Below, piece by piece: positions 42,239-52,518 of a stretch of 59,529 bases of DNA. Made by a program: the position numbers and the translations under genes. The stretch comes from Nitrososphaerota archaeon (GTDB taxonomy: Archaea; Thermoproteota; Nitrososphaeria; Nitrososphaerales; CADDZS01): assembly GCA_021325255.1 (NCBI GenBank), contig JAJPHP010000004.1:1-59529 (forward strand), read 5' to 3'. Every line of letters begins with the position of its first letter. Position 1 is the stretch's first letter. Below the pieces are notes generated by a model, which was given only the letters and a program-made list of their open reading frames with translations, was not told where the DNA came from and did no database searches.

Positions 42239-44488
42239 TCAGGACTGGAGCGCCGCTGAAAGCTCTTCCTTAGTCTTGGCCGGAAGCTTGCAGGCAAAGT
42301 TGGTGCAGACGTAAACCTTAGCAGTATCTGCTTGGCCTGAAACGCGCCCCTCAATCAGTGGTATCTCGCGCTCCAACGACGAAGATGAGTGAAGTATCAC
42401 CGAGTTTGGGAGAAACTGGTTTCGTATTGCGCGTAGAAGCATTCGAGTATCGTCCCTCTCAAGATCTCCCGAGACGACTATTTCCTTTGGATTTCCGAGT
42501 GCAAAATCGAGAGCAACTAGCATGCCCGTAAATGATGAAGGATGGGCCTCGATCTGAGGCCAGAATGCCTCAAATGTCCGCTGCGACTTTTCCCTGTAAT
42601 TCTCATTTGAAGTAATTTCGGCGACTCTCAAGCAGAACATGGCGGCAATAGAATTACCGGAAGGCATCGCACCGTCGTAGGCATCCTTTGGTCTCGCAAT
42701 TAGATCTCGCACCTCCTTTCCGACTTCGAAGAAGCCTCCACCGTTCCTCTCATCGTAGAACCGTTCAATCATGGAGTCGCAAATTGAAATTGCAGTACGA
42801 AGATAACGCGGCTCGAAACTAGATTCGTAGAGATCGATGAGAGAATTTCCAAAGAATGCATAATCTTCGAGGACTCCATCGCCTTTCACTTCGCCATCTC
42901 GATACCTTCTCATGAGTTTCATCTTACTGCCCCAACTCTTTGTCTCATTTCTCCTCGAGATTTCTTTGTCTGAAGCATCTCTCCCTGTTCGATCCCCTGA
43001 TTCTTTTTCTCCCTCTTCATTTTTCTCACTTGTGACGACCAGGTTAGAGAGAATGAAATCTGCGGCTTTTCTAGCCGAGTCGAGATACTCCTGATTGTCA
43101 AAGACTTGGAAAGCCTTGGACATCGCAGTTATCGTCAGTCCATTCCATGCAGTGAGGATCTTATCGTCTGTCATTGGACGTGACTTCCTTTGTTCACGTG
43201 CTTGGAGCAACTTTTCCCTAGCATCTTCCACGACAGAAGAGAAGTGCGAATCTTCTACGCCAGTTCTCTGTGGACCGGAGATGGTCAGGATCGATTTCCC
43301 GCTTTCAAAGTTCCCCTCCTCGCTCACTCCAAAGTGTCTAAGGATGAGGTTCAACTCCTCGACTTTCTTGTCACCTTGAGCTCCTAGCGCCTCAGCTATC
43401 TCGTTTGCTTTCCAGACATAGTAAGCTCCCTCGCCTCCGTCAGGGCTATCCGCGTCTTGTGCAGAGTAGTAGCCGCCACCCGTAGAGACCATTTCCCGCA
43501 AAATCCATCTCAAAGTCTCATCCACGACCTTCGCGAAACTTTGCTCTTTCGTGAGCAGGTAGCCTTCGGCGTATGCTTGAACAAGCAGAGCGTTGTCGTA
43601 GAGCATCTTCTCAAAATGAGGGACGAGCCAGTATCTGTCCGTCGAGTATCTGTGGAAGCCTCCCCCGATTTGGTCGTAGATGCCACCAGTCGCCATCGCG
43701 TTGAGTGTCCTTACCGCCATTTGGAGCGAAGCTCGCTGTCCCGTGCGCTTGTAGTACCTCATGAGGAAAGATAGGTTTGACGGAGTAGGGAACTTCGGTG
43801 CACTGCCAAAGCCTCCGTACTCTCGATCGTAAAGGTTGGCGAGCTCGATAAAGCAGTCATCCAGCGCAAACTCGCCGACCTTCGGTTGCGATGGGTTGGG
43901 CGTAGAGTACATTTGGCTCAAGACTGATTTGAGTTGAGAGGCTGATTCTACCAAGTTCCTGCGATCTGACTTCCACGCCTGCGAGATGCTTCGGATAACC
44001 GACGCAAATCCAGGAATTCCGTATCTCGCGACTGGTGGAAAGTATGTGCCGCCATAGAACGGTTCCAGTCTCGGCGTTAGGAATATGTTAAGGGGCCAAC
44101 CTCCGCTTCCGGTCATGGTCTGAACCGCCTTCATGTAGATCTCATCGACGTCGGGTCTTTCCTCTCGATCAACCTTGATGCAGACAAAGCTATCATTTAG
44201 GAGCGCTGCAATCTCAGGGTCTTCGAATGATTCGTGAGCCTGCACGTGGCACCAGTGACATGTAGAGTATCCAATACTAAGAAAGATTGGCTTGTTCTCA
44301 GTTCTTGCCTTCTTGAACGCCTCCTCGCCCCACGGATACCAGTCCACTGGGTTGTAGGCGTGCTGGAGCAGATATGGGCTCTTTTCACTTGCAAGATGGT
44401 TTAGCTTTTGCTCAGAGTTGCGATTATCTTTCTTTGTCTCGTTTTCCATCGTTTTTATCTTCCTCCGTTCCCCTTCTGTCTCGTCCAT
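42239..44488 (-). CDS. Thioredoxin-domain DUF255 (YyaL/SPATA20-like) protein
   Basis: A 749-aa cytosolic protein. The N-terminal thioredoxin-like domain contains [19 protein letters not shown], the redox-like motif [16 protein letters not shown], and [14 protein letters not shown]. The rest is an alpha/alpha toroid similar to cellobiose epimerase-type barrels ([45 protein letters not shown]). The function of the family is unresolved. A 35-residue charged insertion (about 475-510) interrupts the barrel. An ATG at 44449 is an alternative start. Confidence 0.88.
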   Translation of the reverse strand: MDETEGERRKIKTMENETKKDNRNSEQKLNHLASEKSPYLLQHAYNPVDWYPWGEEAFKKARTENKPIFLSIGYSTCHWCHVQAHESFEDPEIAALLNDSFVCIKVDREERPDVDEIYMKAVQTMTGSGGWPLNIFLTPRLEPFYGGTYFPPVARYGIPGFASVIRSISQAWKSDRRNLVESASQLKSVLSQMYSTPNPSQPKVGEFALDDCFIELANLYDREYGGFGSAPKFPTPSNLSFLMRYYKRTGQRASLQMAVRTLNAMATGGIYDQIGGGFHRYSTDRYWLVPHFEKMLYDNALLVQAYAEGYLLTKEQSFAKVVDETLRWILREMVSTGGGYYSAQDADSPDGGEGAYYVWKANEIAEALGAQGDKKVEELNLILRHFGVSEEGNFESGKSILTISGPQRTGVEDSHFSSVVEDAREKLLQAREQRKSRPMTDDKILTAWNGLTITAMSKAFQVFDNQEYLDSARKAADFILSNLVVTSEKNEEGEKESGDRTGRDASDKEISRRNETKSWGSKMKLMRRYRDGEVKGDGVLEDYAFFGNSLIDLYESSFEPRYLRTAISICDSMIERFYDERNGGGFFEVGKEVRDLIARPKDAYDGAMPSGNSIAAMFCLRVAEITSNENYREKSQRTFEAFWPQIEAHPSSFTGMLVALDFALGNPKEIVVSGDLERDDTRMLLRAIRNQFLPNSVILHSSSSLEREIPLIEGRVSGQADTAKVYVCTNFACKLPAKTKEELSAALQS

Positions 44489-44656
44489 ATCAATACGTAG
44501 GCACTATTACTCGAATCTGCGTGCTTAATGATGTTACGATATCAGACTGACTTTTTGTTTCGAAATGCCCAATCGAGAGCCAAAAATGTAGGTGTTGAAA
44601 CGATGCGCAAACCTTTAGGAGATTGATTAGAATGAACCATAGACTAGTTTCACTAA

Positions 44657-45070
44657 ATGGGACCGAACAATCGGCGCGTGATAGTCCTTGGAATCACTGA
44701 TCTTTTCTTCAGAGCTAAAATCGAGCAGATCGCGCGCATTAGTGGATCAATTTGTGAATCCATTGATGATCCGCTCGATCTGAAATCGAAATCCGCCGCG
44801 CTACAAGATTGTATTGTTGTCTACGACTTGGAAAAGACAAATCTCGAAGGGCTTTCGCTCGTTTCGCGTGAGATCCGAGGAGTACGCCTGCTAGGATTCT
44901 ATCCGCACAGGAATAAAGAATTGCCAGAGCGTAGTAGATCTATGGTCAGATCAGGTGTTGGGGAAATAGTGCCCAGATCAGGTCTTGAAAAAAGGCTAGT
45001 GGCGCTGCTTAACCAAAAGAGGCCACCATCTAAACCAAGTGTAACAGACCAAAGGTCAACTCGTCTATGA
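44657..45070 (+). CDS. Receiver-like domain protein
   Basis: A 137-aa protein with the alternating pattern of a CheY-like receiver: strand VIVLGITDLFFRAKIEQIA, strand CIVVYDLEKTNLEGLSL with an Asp at the phospho-acceptor position, strand VRLLGFYP, and GEIVPRSGLEKRLVALL as the last strand-helix. The usual acidic pair after the first strand is not evident, so phosphorylation is doubtful. The C-terminal 15 residues are basic and polar. It overlaps the opposing zinc ribbon gene by 6 bases at the 3' end. Confidence 0.5.
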   Translation: MGPNNRRVIVLGITDLFFRAKIEQIARISGSICESIDDPLDLKSKSAALQDCIVVYDLEKTNLEGLSLVSREIRGVRLLGFYPHRNKELPERSRSMVRSGVGEIVPRSGLEKRLVALLNQKRPPSKPSVTDQRSTRL

Positions 45071-45361
45071 ATCTTGAATGGTGCTCAGATACCTTTGGAT
45101 GTTTTGTAGCTCTCTTTGCTTCATGACCGGGCCCACGTTATCTAGCCAAGCATTTCCTTCTTCCTTTCTCCATAACTCAAGCAACGATTGCATTTCCTCT
45201 TCGGAGCCTAGCTGATCTGAATAGAACCTGAAGTGGAAAGGGCAGTTGAACATCACCAGTAGCACATCTTCCCCTTCTTCCTCATCTCTAGCCGAAAGGC
45301 GCGCATCCTCCTTCGCATGGCAGAACGGACAGTATAGAGCCAAGCCGCTCTCTCCGGACAA
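45065..45361 (-). CDS. Small zinc-binding protein of unknown function
   Basis: A 98-aa acidic protein beginning with TTG. YCPFCHAKED and the later FNCPFHFRFY provide a likely Cys/His metal site (C-x2-C-H and C-x2-H). The C-terminal half is helical and Glu-rich. No family is recognised. It converges on the receiver-like gene. Confidence 0.5.
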   Translation of the reverse strand: MSGESGLALYCPFCHAKEDARLSARDEEEGEDVLLVMFNCPFHFRFYSDQLGSEEEMQSLLELWRKEEGNAWLDNVGPVMKQRELQNIQRYLSTIQDS

Positions 45362-45566
45362 CGGGTTCTAGCGTTGAAAGTCCATCATAAGAGTATCTGT
45401 GAAACCAACGAGCTCGAAGACATCCTAGGTTGCTTCGCAGTATTGGATAGGACATGAAATGACGGCAAGCAATTCCTCTCCACCGACTGAACTAACTTTC
45501 GAAGATCCGATACTTTTCCTGCTGGAGAAACACTTTTGCTATATATTCGACTTTTATCTTATTGTC

Positions 45567-45576
45567 ATTTAATATC
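45567..45576 (+). promoter_or_regulatory. TATA box for the M61 peptidase gene
   Basis: ATTTAATATC predicts initiation near 45598, 15 bases before the ATG at 45613. An additional T/A-rich element lies at 45540-45560. Confidence 0.5.
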
Positions 45577-45612
45577 CGAAAAGCAAGATGAAAGTGAGGG
45601 ATAGAAACTGGG

Positions 45613-47487
45613 ATGCTACGTGAAACAAAGCTAAGGTACACTCTCTCCATGCCTGAACCAAACACGCATTACTTCGATGTGCAGATCGAGGTTCCACTAG
45701 TTGCCTGGGCGCCAACGAAGACATCCACCCAGAGTGCCAGAACCCTTCGTCTGGTCATGCCCGTGTGGACACCCGGCTCATATCTAGTAAGGGATTTCTC
45801 GAGAAACGTTCTGGCTTTTAGGGCGTTCGATTCTAAGACGGGCTCTACCCTAAGGTGGAGCAAGGAGTCTAAAAATGTCTGGCTAGTTGATTCTGAGATG
45901 TCGGAAGTTATCTTGGTCAAATACAAAGTGTACGCCTTTGAATTCACGGTGGACACAAGTTACCTCGACAATCGACATGCGATAATCAACGGGGCCAGTA
46001 TTTTCATGTACGTGGAAGGTCTTGAAAATGAATCACTGATCCTTGAAGTTGAGTCCTATCCCCGATGGAAGGAGATCTCCACAGGCCTTGAGATCAAGCA
46101 GAAATTTGAGAAATCGGGTCGTAGTGTGACTGTCTTTGATTGCCCCAACTTTGACATACTTGTTGATTCTCCCCTTCAGTTGGGAAATCAAAGTGTCTAC
46201 AATTTCAATGTTGAGGGGATCGAGCATCGTGTCTCTATATTCTCGGAGTTAGACTTCAATCGTGAAAGACTTGTGGAGGACATCGAACAGATCGTCAAGA
46301 GTGCCATACCGATTTTCGGCGAGATTCCCTACCAAAGATACGTTTTCCTGATTGACATCGCAAATGTCGAGGGCGGAGGAGGCCTAGAACACCTGAATAG
46401 CACTCACTGTATCGCACCCTTTCTACGTCTAGAACCACCTCAGGAGTACAGAATGCTTCTGAGTCTTTTCAGTCATGAATTCTTCCATGCTTGGAATGTC
46501 AAGCGAATGCGTCCTTATGGATTGGGGCCGTTCAACTACTCGGCTGAAACCTATACGAAATCCTTGTGGATATCCGAGGGAATCACAAGTTACTATGATG
46601 ATCTCATACTTCGGAGAGCTGGTATCTTCTCCGTAGCAGAGTACCTTGATTCCTTTGCAGTAAACGTGAATCAAATGACTTCGCTACCAGGGAGCAACTG
46701 GGAGAGTGCAGAGGAATCCAGTTTTGATACGTGGATCAAACACTATCGACCGGATGCGAACTCTCCCAACGTGCATTCCTCCTACTACGTTCAAGGAGCG
46801 GTTATCGGCTGGATGATCGACATGGAGATCAGGAGGGCGACCTCCAGTCGAAGATCGCTTGACGATGTAATGAAAAGCGTTTACACGCAGACATATGTCA
46901 ACGAAAGAAGAGGGTTCACTGACAAAGAGTTTGAGAAGGCTTGTGAGGCGGTAGCTGGCACCCGTTCAATATCCCAAGAGATATTCGAATCAAGGGTCCG
47001 CGGCAGAAAACCTGTGGATTTTGGAAAGTATCTAGGCTACGCAGGCCTGGTCCTGAGGCGCAAATCCGAGAAGGAGATTCCAAAAGGTTTCATCGGAGTC
47101 AAGGTGCGGACAGATTCTGGCAAGATAATTGTCTCAAGCGTACTTACCAAAACTCCTGCAGAAAGTGCGGGACTATCTCCTGGTGACGAAATCATTGCGG
47201 TCGAAAGGGTTCGAGTGGATAACTCAAAACTTGCCTTCTTGATTGGTAATCGAAAGGCCGGAGATAGTGTTTCCATTCTCCTTTCCAGAGACGGTTCAAT
47301 TCATGAGGCAAACGCTAACTTAATCCAGAGACCCGTATTCGAGTATAGGATATTCAAGGCAGAATCGGCGACCGATGAGCAGAAGATGATATTCAGCAGG
47401 TGGCTGGGAGCAAGTTGGGAAAGCGAAATTGTGTACGAAGACTTCACCCCATCACCTACGAGAAAGCCGCTCTTCGATTACATCTAG
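45613..47487 (+). CDS. M61 family aminopeptidase with PDZ domain
   Basis: A 624-aa gluzincin peptidase of the glycyl aminopeptidase (M61) family. The N-terminal ~170 residues are the beta-sandwich domain (LVMPVWTPGSYLVRDFSRNV). The zinc motif is HEFFHAWNVKRMRP with H288, E289 and H292, and the third ligand is the Glu in WISEGITSYYDD. A C-terminal PDZ domain (GFIGVKVRT, SVLTKTPAESAGLSPGDEIIAV) ends near residue 560. There is no signal peptide, so it acts in the cytoplasm, probably on peptides brought in by the importers. Confidence 0.9.
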   Translation: MLRETKLRYTLSMPEPNTHYFDVQIEVPLVAWAPTKTSTQSARTLRLVMPVWTPGSYLVRDFSRNVLAFRAFDSKTGSTLRWSKESKNVWLVDSEMSEVILVKYKVYAFEFTVDTSYLDNRHAIINGASIFMYVEGLENESLILEVESYPRWKEISTGLEIKQKFEKSGRSVTVFDCPNFDILVDSPLQLGNQSVYNFNVEGIEHRVSIFSELDFNRERLVEDIEQIVKSAIPIFGEIPYQRYVFLIDIANVEGGGGLEHLNSTHCIAPFLRLEPPQEYRMLLSLFSHEFFHAWNVKRMRPYGLGPFNYSAETYTKSLWISEGITSYYDDLILRRAGIFSVAEYLDSFAVNVNQMTSLPGSNWESAEESSFDTWIKHYRPDANSPNVHSSYYVQGAVIGWMIDMEIRRATSSRRSLDDVMKSVYTQTYVNERRGFTDKEFEKACEAVAGTRSISQEIFESRVRGRKPVDFGKYLGYAGLVLRRKSEKEIPKGFIGVKVRTDSGKIIVSSVLTKTPAESAGLSPGDEIIAVERVRVDNSKLAFLIGNRKAGDSVSILLSRDGSIHEANANLIQRPVFEYRIFKAESATDEQKMIFSRWLGASWESEIVYEDFTPSPTRKPLFDYI

Positions 47488-47762
47488 CAAGGGCAAAGGG
47501 TATGGAAGCACAAACGTGCAGTGGCCGCCTGTCATGCCGTGTCATTTTCCTTCCCTGAGACCGCCCCAGCCCAAGAATAAGTGATTTAAGAGAGTGAAAA
47601 CAAAGCTAAATGCTGAAGGAGAACTAGCAGAAAGCAAGCGGCAAACGAATCGGTTCCGCCCATTGCTGAGCGCGATTTTTGTGCAAGAGCCGCAAGTGCG
47701 CATGCCTGAATTGTAATTGCTATCCTTTTCAAAGCAAAAAATCTGGAGTTAAAGAACAAGTC

Positions 47763-48077
47763 ATGGGGAAGCGGAAAGTACTGAACGAAGCCCAGCTGAA
47801 AGAAATGGTGCTTGCCGGCGAGGGCGAAATGTATGGTCAAGTCATAAAGCTAGTTGGAAGCGATCACCTAATGGTGAAGTGCGCCGATGGAAAGACACGC
47901 CTCGGACGCATTCGAGGGAAGATACGCCGAAGGGTCTGGATCAGATTAGGCGACATCGTATTGCTTGTTCCGTGGGATTTTGCCAACTCCGATCGATGCG
48001 ATATCATATGGAGATATACTGTATCTCAAGTCGAATGGCTTAGAGCAAATGGCAAGCTTCCCCCTGACTTCCAGTAA
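47763..48077 (+). CDS. eif1A: Translation initiation factor aIF1A
   Basis: Binds the ribosomal A site during start codon selection. The 104-aa protein has the OB fold GEMYGQVIKLVGSDHLMVKC and the signature RIRGKIRRRVWIRLGDIVLLVPWDF. I choose the ATG at 47763 (MGKRKVLNEAQ); a frame from 47679 adds 28 Cys/Lys-rich residues unlike the family. GCAAAAAATC, centred about 25 bases upstream, is a TATA-like element, so the message is probably leaderless. Confidence 0.92.
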   Translation: MGKRKVLNEAQLKEMVLAGEGEMYGQVIKLVGSDHLMVKCADGKTRLGRIRGKIRRRVWIRLGDIVLLVPWDFANSDRCDIIWRYTVSQVEWLRANGKLPPDFQ

Positions 48078-48137
48078 CAAGATGCTCTGGAACTCTTTGA
48101 ACTGGTAGAAAGGCTACTGTGCGAACAAGTCGCGCAT

Positions 48138-48722
48138 TCAGACCAGTCTCGAATGCGTCTTCGTTAGGTCTTCGCTCTCGTTTGTAATGCCTGCTGCTTC
48201 TAATTCTCGCTTATCAAAGGCGCAGAGGAAGGCGGCATCGATTCCTGAGAGTGATCGCCCCAAACTGGCGTCGAACTCCTGGTATCTATCGTAGAATCCC
48301 TTCCTAACTAGAGAATCGGTCTCCGAAATCACCGTAACGAAGTAGAAGCCTGCAGCAGTGGCCTCTTTGATAACATTGGTAAGCTGTTCTCGCAATTCGC
48401 TCATATCCTTAAAGGACCATTTTTGCCGATCCTGGCGTAGGAACCACTCATCCGAGTCCACTATTTTCATCTGTCTCACTCTCTCATATGAGGCAACATC
48501 AAATCCAGTGTCCTTCAGTGAGAGTCTGATTCCCTTCACTCCCTGCTTTCCAGCAAGGTAAAGCAGGAAGCTGTTCCTCGAACTTACAACAGCCTCACAT
48601 AACTGGAACAAGGCCGACTGCTTTTCTGATGAGGAGGTGAAGATGTAAGCCAGGTGCGAGCCGCGTTCTATCCCCCGATAGAGGCCATTTCCGCCCGAAA
48701 CTTCGTTGGTCGAGCTTGACAA
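48138..48722 (-). CDS. Stand-alone MEDS-domain protein
   Basis: A 194-aa protein matching the MEDS (DcmR-type sensory) domain, a RecA-like fold without an apparent P-loop: SHLAYIFTSSSEKQSALFQL, then SRNSFLLYLAG, VASYERVRQMKIVDSDEWF and FYFVTVISETDSL. In bacteria and methanogens MEDS domains are usually fused to a helix-turn-helix or kinase; no such partner is attached here. The frame starts with TTG and a polar 20-residue tail. It may sense a small ligand or act in trans with a regulator. Confidence 0.65.
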   Translation of the reverse strand: MSSSTNEVSGGNGLYRGIERGSHLAYIFTSSSEKQSALFQLCEAVVSSRNSFLLYLAGKQGVKGIRLSLKDTGFDVASYERVRQMKIVDSDEWFLRQDRQKWSFKDMSELREQLTNVIKEATAAGFYFVTVISETDSLVRKGFYDRYQEFDASLGRSLSGIDAAFLCAFDKRELEAAGITNESEDLTKTHSRLV

Positions 48723-48944
48723 ATTGCAATTACACCGATAGCCATACTACCATTGCTGGATAGATTTGAGTTCTTGTAGACAGCAACATATCGTCGGAAT
48801 ACGATAATTAGCTTATTGGCTGAACTCTCTATTGATTTCTGACCGTTGAGTTGACCATCGAAAATCTACTTACATTCAGCAAGATTTTTTCCGGTTCCAT
48901 TTTGTGCTTCTCCGTCGATCCTTGCCTCCTTCCTTTGCCTCAAT

Positions 48945-48956
48945 CCTAAAATAATG
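48945..48956 (+). promoter_or_regulatory. TATA box for the TrpB2-like gene
   Basis: CCTAAAATAATG is centred 26 bases before the GTG at 48976, predicting a leaderless mRNA with a GTG start. Confidence 0.6.
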
Positions 48957-48975
48957 GGCGTCTTCAGTTAATTGC

Positions 48976-50340
48976 GTGCCTTCCAAAAGTTACGCCGATC
49001 GCGATTACGGTGCAAATCTCGACCCTGAGGAATTGCCAAGAAAATGGTACAATATCGTTCCTGACCTGCCAGAGAAACTCGCTCCGATGTTGAATCCCCA
49101 TACGCGTGAGCCGATGGGGAGAAAAGAATTCGAGAAATTATTCCCAAAGGAGCTTGTCAGCCAGCAATTCTCGGAGGAGCGATGGTTCGACATTCCTGGT
49201 CCGGTCTGGGAGGCCTACAGGCGGCTGCCGAGGCCTACTCCGCTCGTCAGAGCTAGAAGGCTCGAAGAGTATCTGCGAACGCCGGCCAAAATTTTCTACA
49301 AGGCCGAGCAGTTCAGCCCCGTCGGGAGCATGAAACCGAATAGTGCTCTTCCTCAGGCCTATTATGCGAAGAAGCAAGGGCTCAAACTGGCAGTTTCCGA
49401 GACTGGTGCTGGACAGTGGGGGTCTGCGCTCGCCATGTCATGCGCACTCTTCAAGCTTTCGTGCAGAGTATACATGGTAAGAGTCAGCGCACAGCAAAAA
49501 CCCGGAAGGAAGATCTTGATGGAGACCTATGGAACGGAGGTCTTCGAATCGCCCAGCGAGAATACTAAGATTGGAAGGAAGTTACTAGCCGAGGATCCCA
49601 ACCATCCCGGCTCGCTTGGGATAGCGATAAGCGAAGCAATCGAGGATACTTTTGCGACAAAGGGAGCGCGATATCTCTTGGCGTCCGCCTTTAACTACGC
49701 CCTCGCTCACCAGACAATAATAGGGCTGGAGACGCAGAAACAGTTTGAACTGCTCGATATGGTTCCCGATGTAATGTGCGGGTGTATCGGCGGAGGGTCG
49801 AACTATTCTGGCTTCATCTACCCATTCGTCAGGGAAAAGATGAGAAAGAGGATAGACACCGAGTTCATGGCATGCGAACCCAGTGCTGTTCCGTCTACGA
49901 CGAGGGGGACGTTTACGTACGACTACGCAGATACCGCAGAGCAAACTCCCCTTGTGAAGATGTACACGGTTGGTCACAAGTTTGCAAATCCTCCAATTCA
50001 TGCGGGTGGTCTGCGCTATCATGGCAAGGCCCCCAGCCTTTCGCTGTTGATCCACAAGAAGATAGTGAACTCCACGTCGTTCGGACAAACAAAGGTGTTC
50101 GAGGCTGCTAACATATTCGCCAGGACAGAGGGTGTGATTACCGCACCAGAATCCGCACATGGCCTGAGGTTTGCAATTGATGAAGCCATAAGATGCAGAA
50201 AGAGGAACGAAAAGAAGGTCATAGTATTCAACAACTGCGGACACGGACTGCTGGATCTCTCGGCGTACCAAGAATACAACACTGGAAAGCTAGTTGACTG
50301 GGCCCCCGAAGAGATTACACCTCCCCAGTACGTAAAGTAA
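48976..50340 (+). CDS. trpB2: Tryptophan synthase beta chain-like protein (TrpB2 type)
   Basis: A 454-aa PLP enzyme of the TrpB2 group. Seen are RPTPLVRARRLEEYL, the PLP lysine segment PVGSMKPNSAL, SETGAGQWGSALAMSCALF, MVRVSAQQKPGRKILMETYG, LAEDPNHPGSLGIAISEA and the phosphate loop CIGGGSNYSG. The residue before the catalytic Lys is Met, where TrpB proteins usually have His (GSHK), and the following Asn-Thr is Pro-Asn. No trpA is adjacent. It could be a tryptophan synthase, a salvage enzyme joining indole and serine, or a different beta-replacement enzyme. Confidence 0.85.
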   Translation: MPSKSYADRDYGANLDPEELPRKWYNIVPDLPEKLAPMLNPHTREPMGRKEFEKLFPKELVSQQFSEERWFDIPGPVWEAYRRLPRPTPLVRARRLEEYLRTPAKIFYKAEQFSPVGSMKPNSALPQAYYAKKQGLKLAVSETGAGQWGSALAMSCALFKLSCRVYMVRVSAQQKPGRKILMETYGTEVFESPSENTKIGRKLLAEDPNHPGSLGIAISEAIEDTFATKGARYLLASAFNYALAHQTIIGLETQKQFELLDMVPDVMCGCIGGGSNYSGFIYPFVREKMRKRIDTEFMACEPSAVPSTTRGTFTYDYADTAEQTPLVKMYTVGHKFANPPIHAGGLRYHGKAPSLSLLIHKKIVNSTSFGQTKVFEAANIFARTEGVITAPESAHGLRFAIDEAIRCRKRNEKKVIVFNNCGHGLLDLSAYQEYNTGKLVDWAPEEITPPQYVK

Positions 50341-50813
50341 GGATCATCGGGCAACAAATAGGCCTTTACTGTTCAGTGTTAAGCAGTATTGATCGGTGTC
50401 GGATTTACTTCCCGCCGCTCCGTTTTCGTCGATCCGCTCTCGCCGATTTTATGAAATCTGGATCTACTCTTAGTTGTCAGCGATTCCATTTGCAACCAGA
50501 AATCAAATACTGATTGCACTGACTGATCCTATCACGATGGCGATCCATGACGCAAGCTCTGCTTCTTTTTTTCCCCGAAACGAAAAGGCATTTTGAAATC
50601 ACGAAGCACAAAGACCTTCATCGAAAACCGTTAAGAGAATAGTACGATTCCGAATTTGCTAGATTATCTCGCAGGTCCTTACCTGTTGTCTTCTCTCACT
50701 GACTTCTTGCTAATCTATCACCGTGTGGTGGATTCTCTTTTCTAGCAAACTATATAATGGAAAATTGAGAACAGCCATTCTTCGGCGTGCCGCTTCTTTA
50801 GGACAATAGACTG
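50341..50813. other. Intergenic region upstream of the liv genes
   Basis: No gene or tRNA is visible. The strong TATA element at 50749-50760 lies near the liv end, with a short inverted repeat CACC-GTGT-GGTG at 50719-50730 about 25 bases further upstream that could bind a regulator. The rest is unremarkable A/T-rich DNA. Confidence 0.5.
50749..50760 (+). promoter_or_regulatory. TATA box for livG
   Basis: ACTATATAATGG with an A-rich BRE-like flank. Initiation is predicted near 50781, giving livG a leader of about 33 bases. Confidence 0.65.
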
Positions 50814-51677
50814 ATGGACATGAGTCCTCTCCTTCAACTGAGCGACGTGACAAAATCCTTTGGCGGCCTAGTCGCCGTAAATAGAGTCTCCATGGAGATA
50901 CAGGATGGAGAGATTCTTGGACTCATCGGCCCCAACGGTGCGGGGAAGAGTACGCTATTCAACACAATCGCAGGAGTCTATAGGCCAAATTCCGGGAGAA
51001 TCTTGTTTGAGGGAAAGGAGATCAACGGGAAGAAACCGCATGTGATATCTCAGCTAGGAATCTCGAGGACGTTCCAGACTGTTAGACCGCTCCCCAGGAT
51101 GACGGTAATCGAAAATACCATGATGGGGGGCCTTTTCGGCCGGAATCACATGATGTCGGTTGGGGCAGCCAGGCGGCGTGCTCAGGAGGTCCTCGGCTAC
51201 ATGGACCTTGACGACAAATCTGATGTCCTTGCAGCCGACCTTACTCTCGCTGAACAGCGAAGGCTCGAGCTGGCAAGGTCACTTGCAGCTCAGCCGAAAT
51301 TGTTGATGCTCGACGAAGTAATGGCAGGCTTGAATCTCTCCGAGATATCTAACACCTTGGACTTGCTCTCGAGGCTGCACAAGGAACGCCAGATCACGCT
51401 TCTTGTGATCGAACATGTTATGAAGGCCGTGATGAAGTTGTGTCGACGGATTATCGTTATGGATCACGGAACAATAATCGCGCAGGGGACTCCTTCAGAA
51501 ATAGTTACCAATGACGAAGTCATCAAGGCGTATATGGGAACAAAGAGCGTGGCAGTGGCGGGGCCTGGGACGGCTACCAGTAAGTCACCAAATGAGGAAT
51601 CAGATCTCCCTTCTTCCTCATCTCCATCCGGTGCTAACGAGACAGGAAAGCGCAAGCGACAGGTCTCCGAAGATTGA
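50814..51677 (+). CDS. livG: Branched-chain amino acid/amide-type ABC transporter ATPase (LivG)
   Basis: A 287-aa ATPase of the HAAT importer family. Walker A is [12 protein letters not shown], followed by [17 protein letters not shown] typical of LivG; the signature is [16 protein letters not shown]; Walker B is [11 protein letters not shown] (LivG-type, not DEP); the H loop is VIEHVM. A Ser/Pro-rich C-terminal tail of about 45 residues is unusual. It is the first gene of livGFHM, with livF 57 bases later. The family also includes urea and short-chain amide importers. Confidence 0.9.
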   Translation: MDMSPLLQLSDVTKSFGGLVAVNRVSMEIQDGEILGLIGPNGAGKSTLFNTIAGVYRPNSGRILFEGKEINGKKPHVISQLGISRTFQTVRPLPRMTVIENTMMGGLFGRNHMMSVGAARRRAQEVLGYMDLDDKSDVLAADLTLAEQRRLELARSLAAQPKLLMLDEVMAGLNLSEISNTLDLLSRLHKERQITLLVIEHVMKAVMKLCRRIIVMDHGTIIAQGTPSEIVTNDEVIKAYMGTKSVAVAGPGTATSKSPNEESDLPSSSSPSGANETGKRKRQVSED

Positions 51678-51734
51678 CATGACGTTCAAACGAAGAATCG
51701 GGGTTGCATAACCAGAAGAGAGGCTAACTCGCAA

Positions 51735-52442
51735 GTGATTCTCGAAGTCAATGATCTGAGCGCTTCGTATGGCAAGATACAGGTACTGTGGAATGTTTCG
51801 CTCCAAATTGACAGCTCAGAAATTGTTTCGCTAATAGGGGCAAACGGCGCGGGAAAATCTACGCTATTAAAATCAATCATCGGCGTTGTAAGGCCAAGAA
51901 GTGGCTCGATAAAATTCCAGGGTAGCCCCATCAAAGGTAGGCGTCCTCATTCACTTGTCGGGTCTGGCATATCCTACGTACCTGAGGGAAGAAGGCTGTT
52001 TCCGACCATGAACGTGAAGGAGAATCTTCGACTTGGCGCCCCCAGATCATGCCACGACCTAGAGCAGCGAATAGAGCGAGTCTATTCTCTCTTCCCTGTT
52101 CTGAAAGAGAGAAGGAAGCAGGCCGCGGGCACCCTCTCAGGAGGAGAGCAGCAGATGGTAGCTATTGGTCGGGCGTTGATGTCAAATCCGAAGCTCCTCT
52201 TGCTTGATGAACTCTCATTTGGACTCTCGCCTGTGATGTTCGAACGCGTCCTCTCTGCGATACAAGCCATAAGGGAGTCCAGGGTTTCGATTCTGATGGC
52301 AGAACAAAACTCTGAACGTGCTCTCGAAGTTTCAGAGCGCTCGTATGTAATGGAAAACGGTAGAATCGAGTTCGAAGGTAGGAGCAGTGAGCTGATTGGC
52401 GATTCACGAATTAGGGCTGCGTATCTCGGCATAGCCGAGTGA
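51735..52442 (+). CDS. livF: Branched-chain amino acid/amide-type ABC transporter ATPase (LivF)
   Basis: A 235-aa ATPase partner of LivG. Walker A is [14 protein letters not shown], then GISYVPEGRRLFPTMNVKENL, the LivF hallmark; signature LSGGEQQMVAIGRALM; Walker B LLLLDELSFGLSP; the H loop position is MAEQNS (Gln-Asn after Glu, as in LivF). The start is GTG at 51735. It lies 76 bases before livH. Confidence 0.9.
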   Translation: MILEVNDLSASYGKIQVLWNVSLQIDSSEIVSLIGANGAGKSTLLKSIIGVVRPRSGSIKFQGSPIKGRRPHSLVGSGISYVPEGRRLFPTMNVKENLRLGAPRSCHDLEQRIERVYSLFPVLKERRKQAAGTLSGGEQQMVAIGRALMSNPKLLLLDELSFGLSPVMFERVLSAIQAIRESRVSILMAEQNSERALEVSERSYVMENGRIEFEGRSSELIGDSRIRAAYLGIAE

Positions 52443-52518
52443 AAGAACAATGGAAAGAAGAGCGTAAGGGAAAGAAAGGGCGAGAGAGGAGGGGAGAAGC
52501 TATCTGGCCGTCACGTAT

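Noticed and set aside
49585..50271. 228-codon minus-strand frame inside the TrpB2-like gene
   Set aside because: Antisense to conserved PLP-enzyme motifs; composition typical of a shadow frame.
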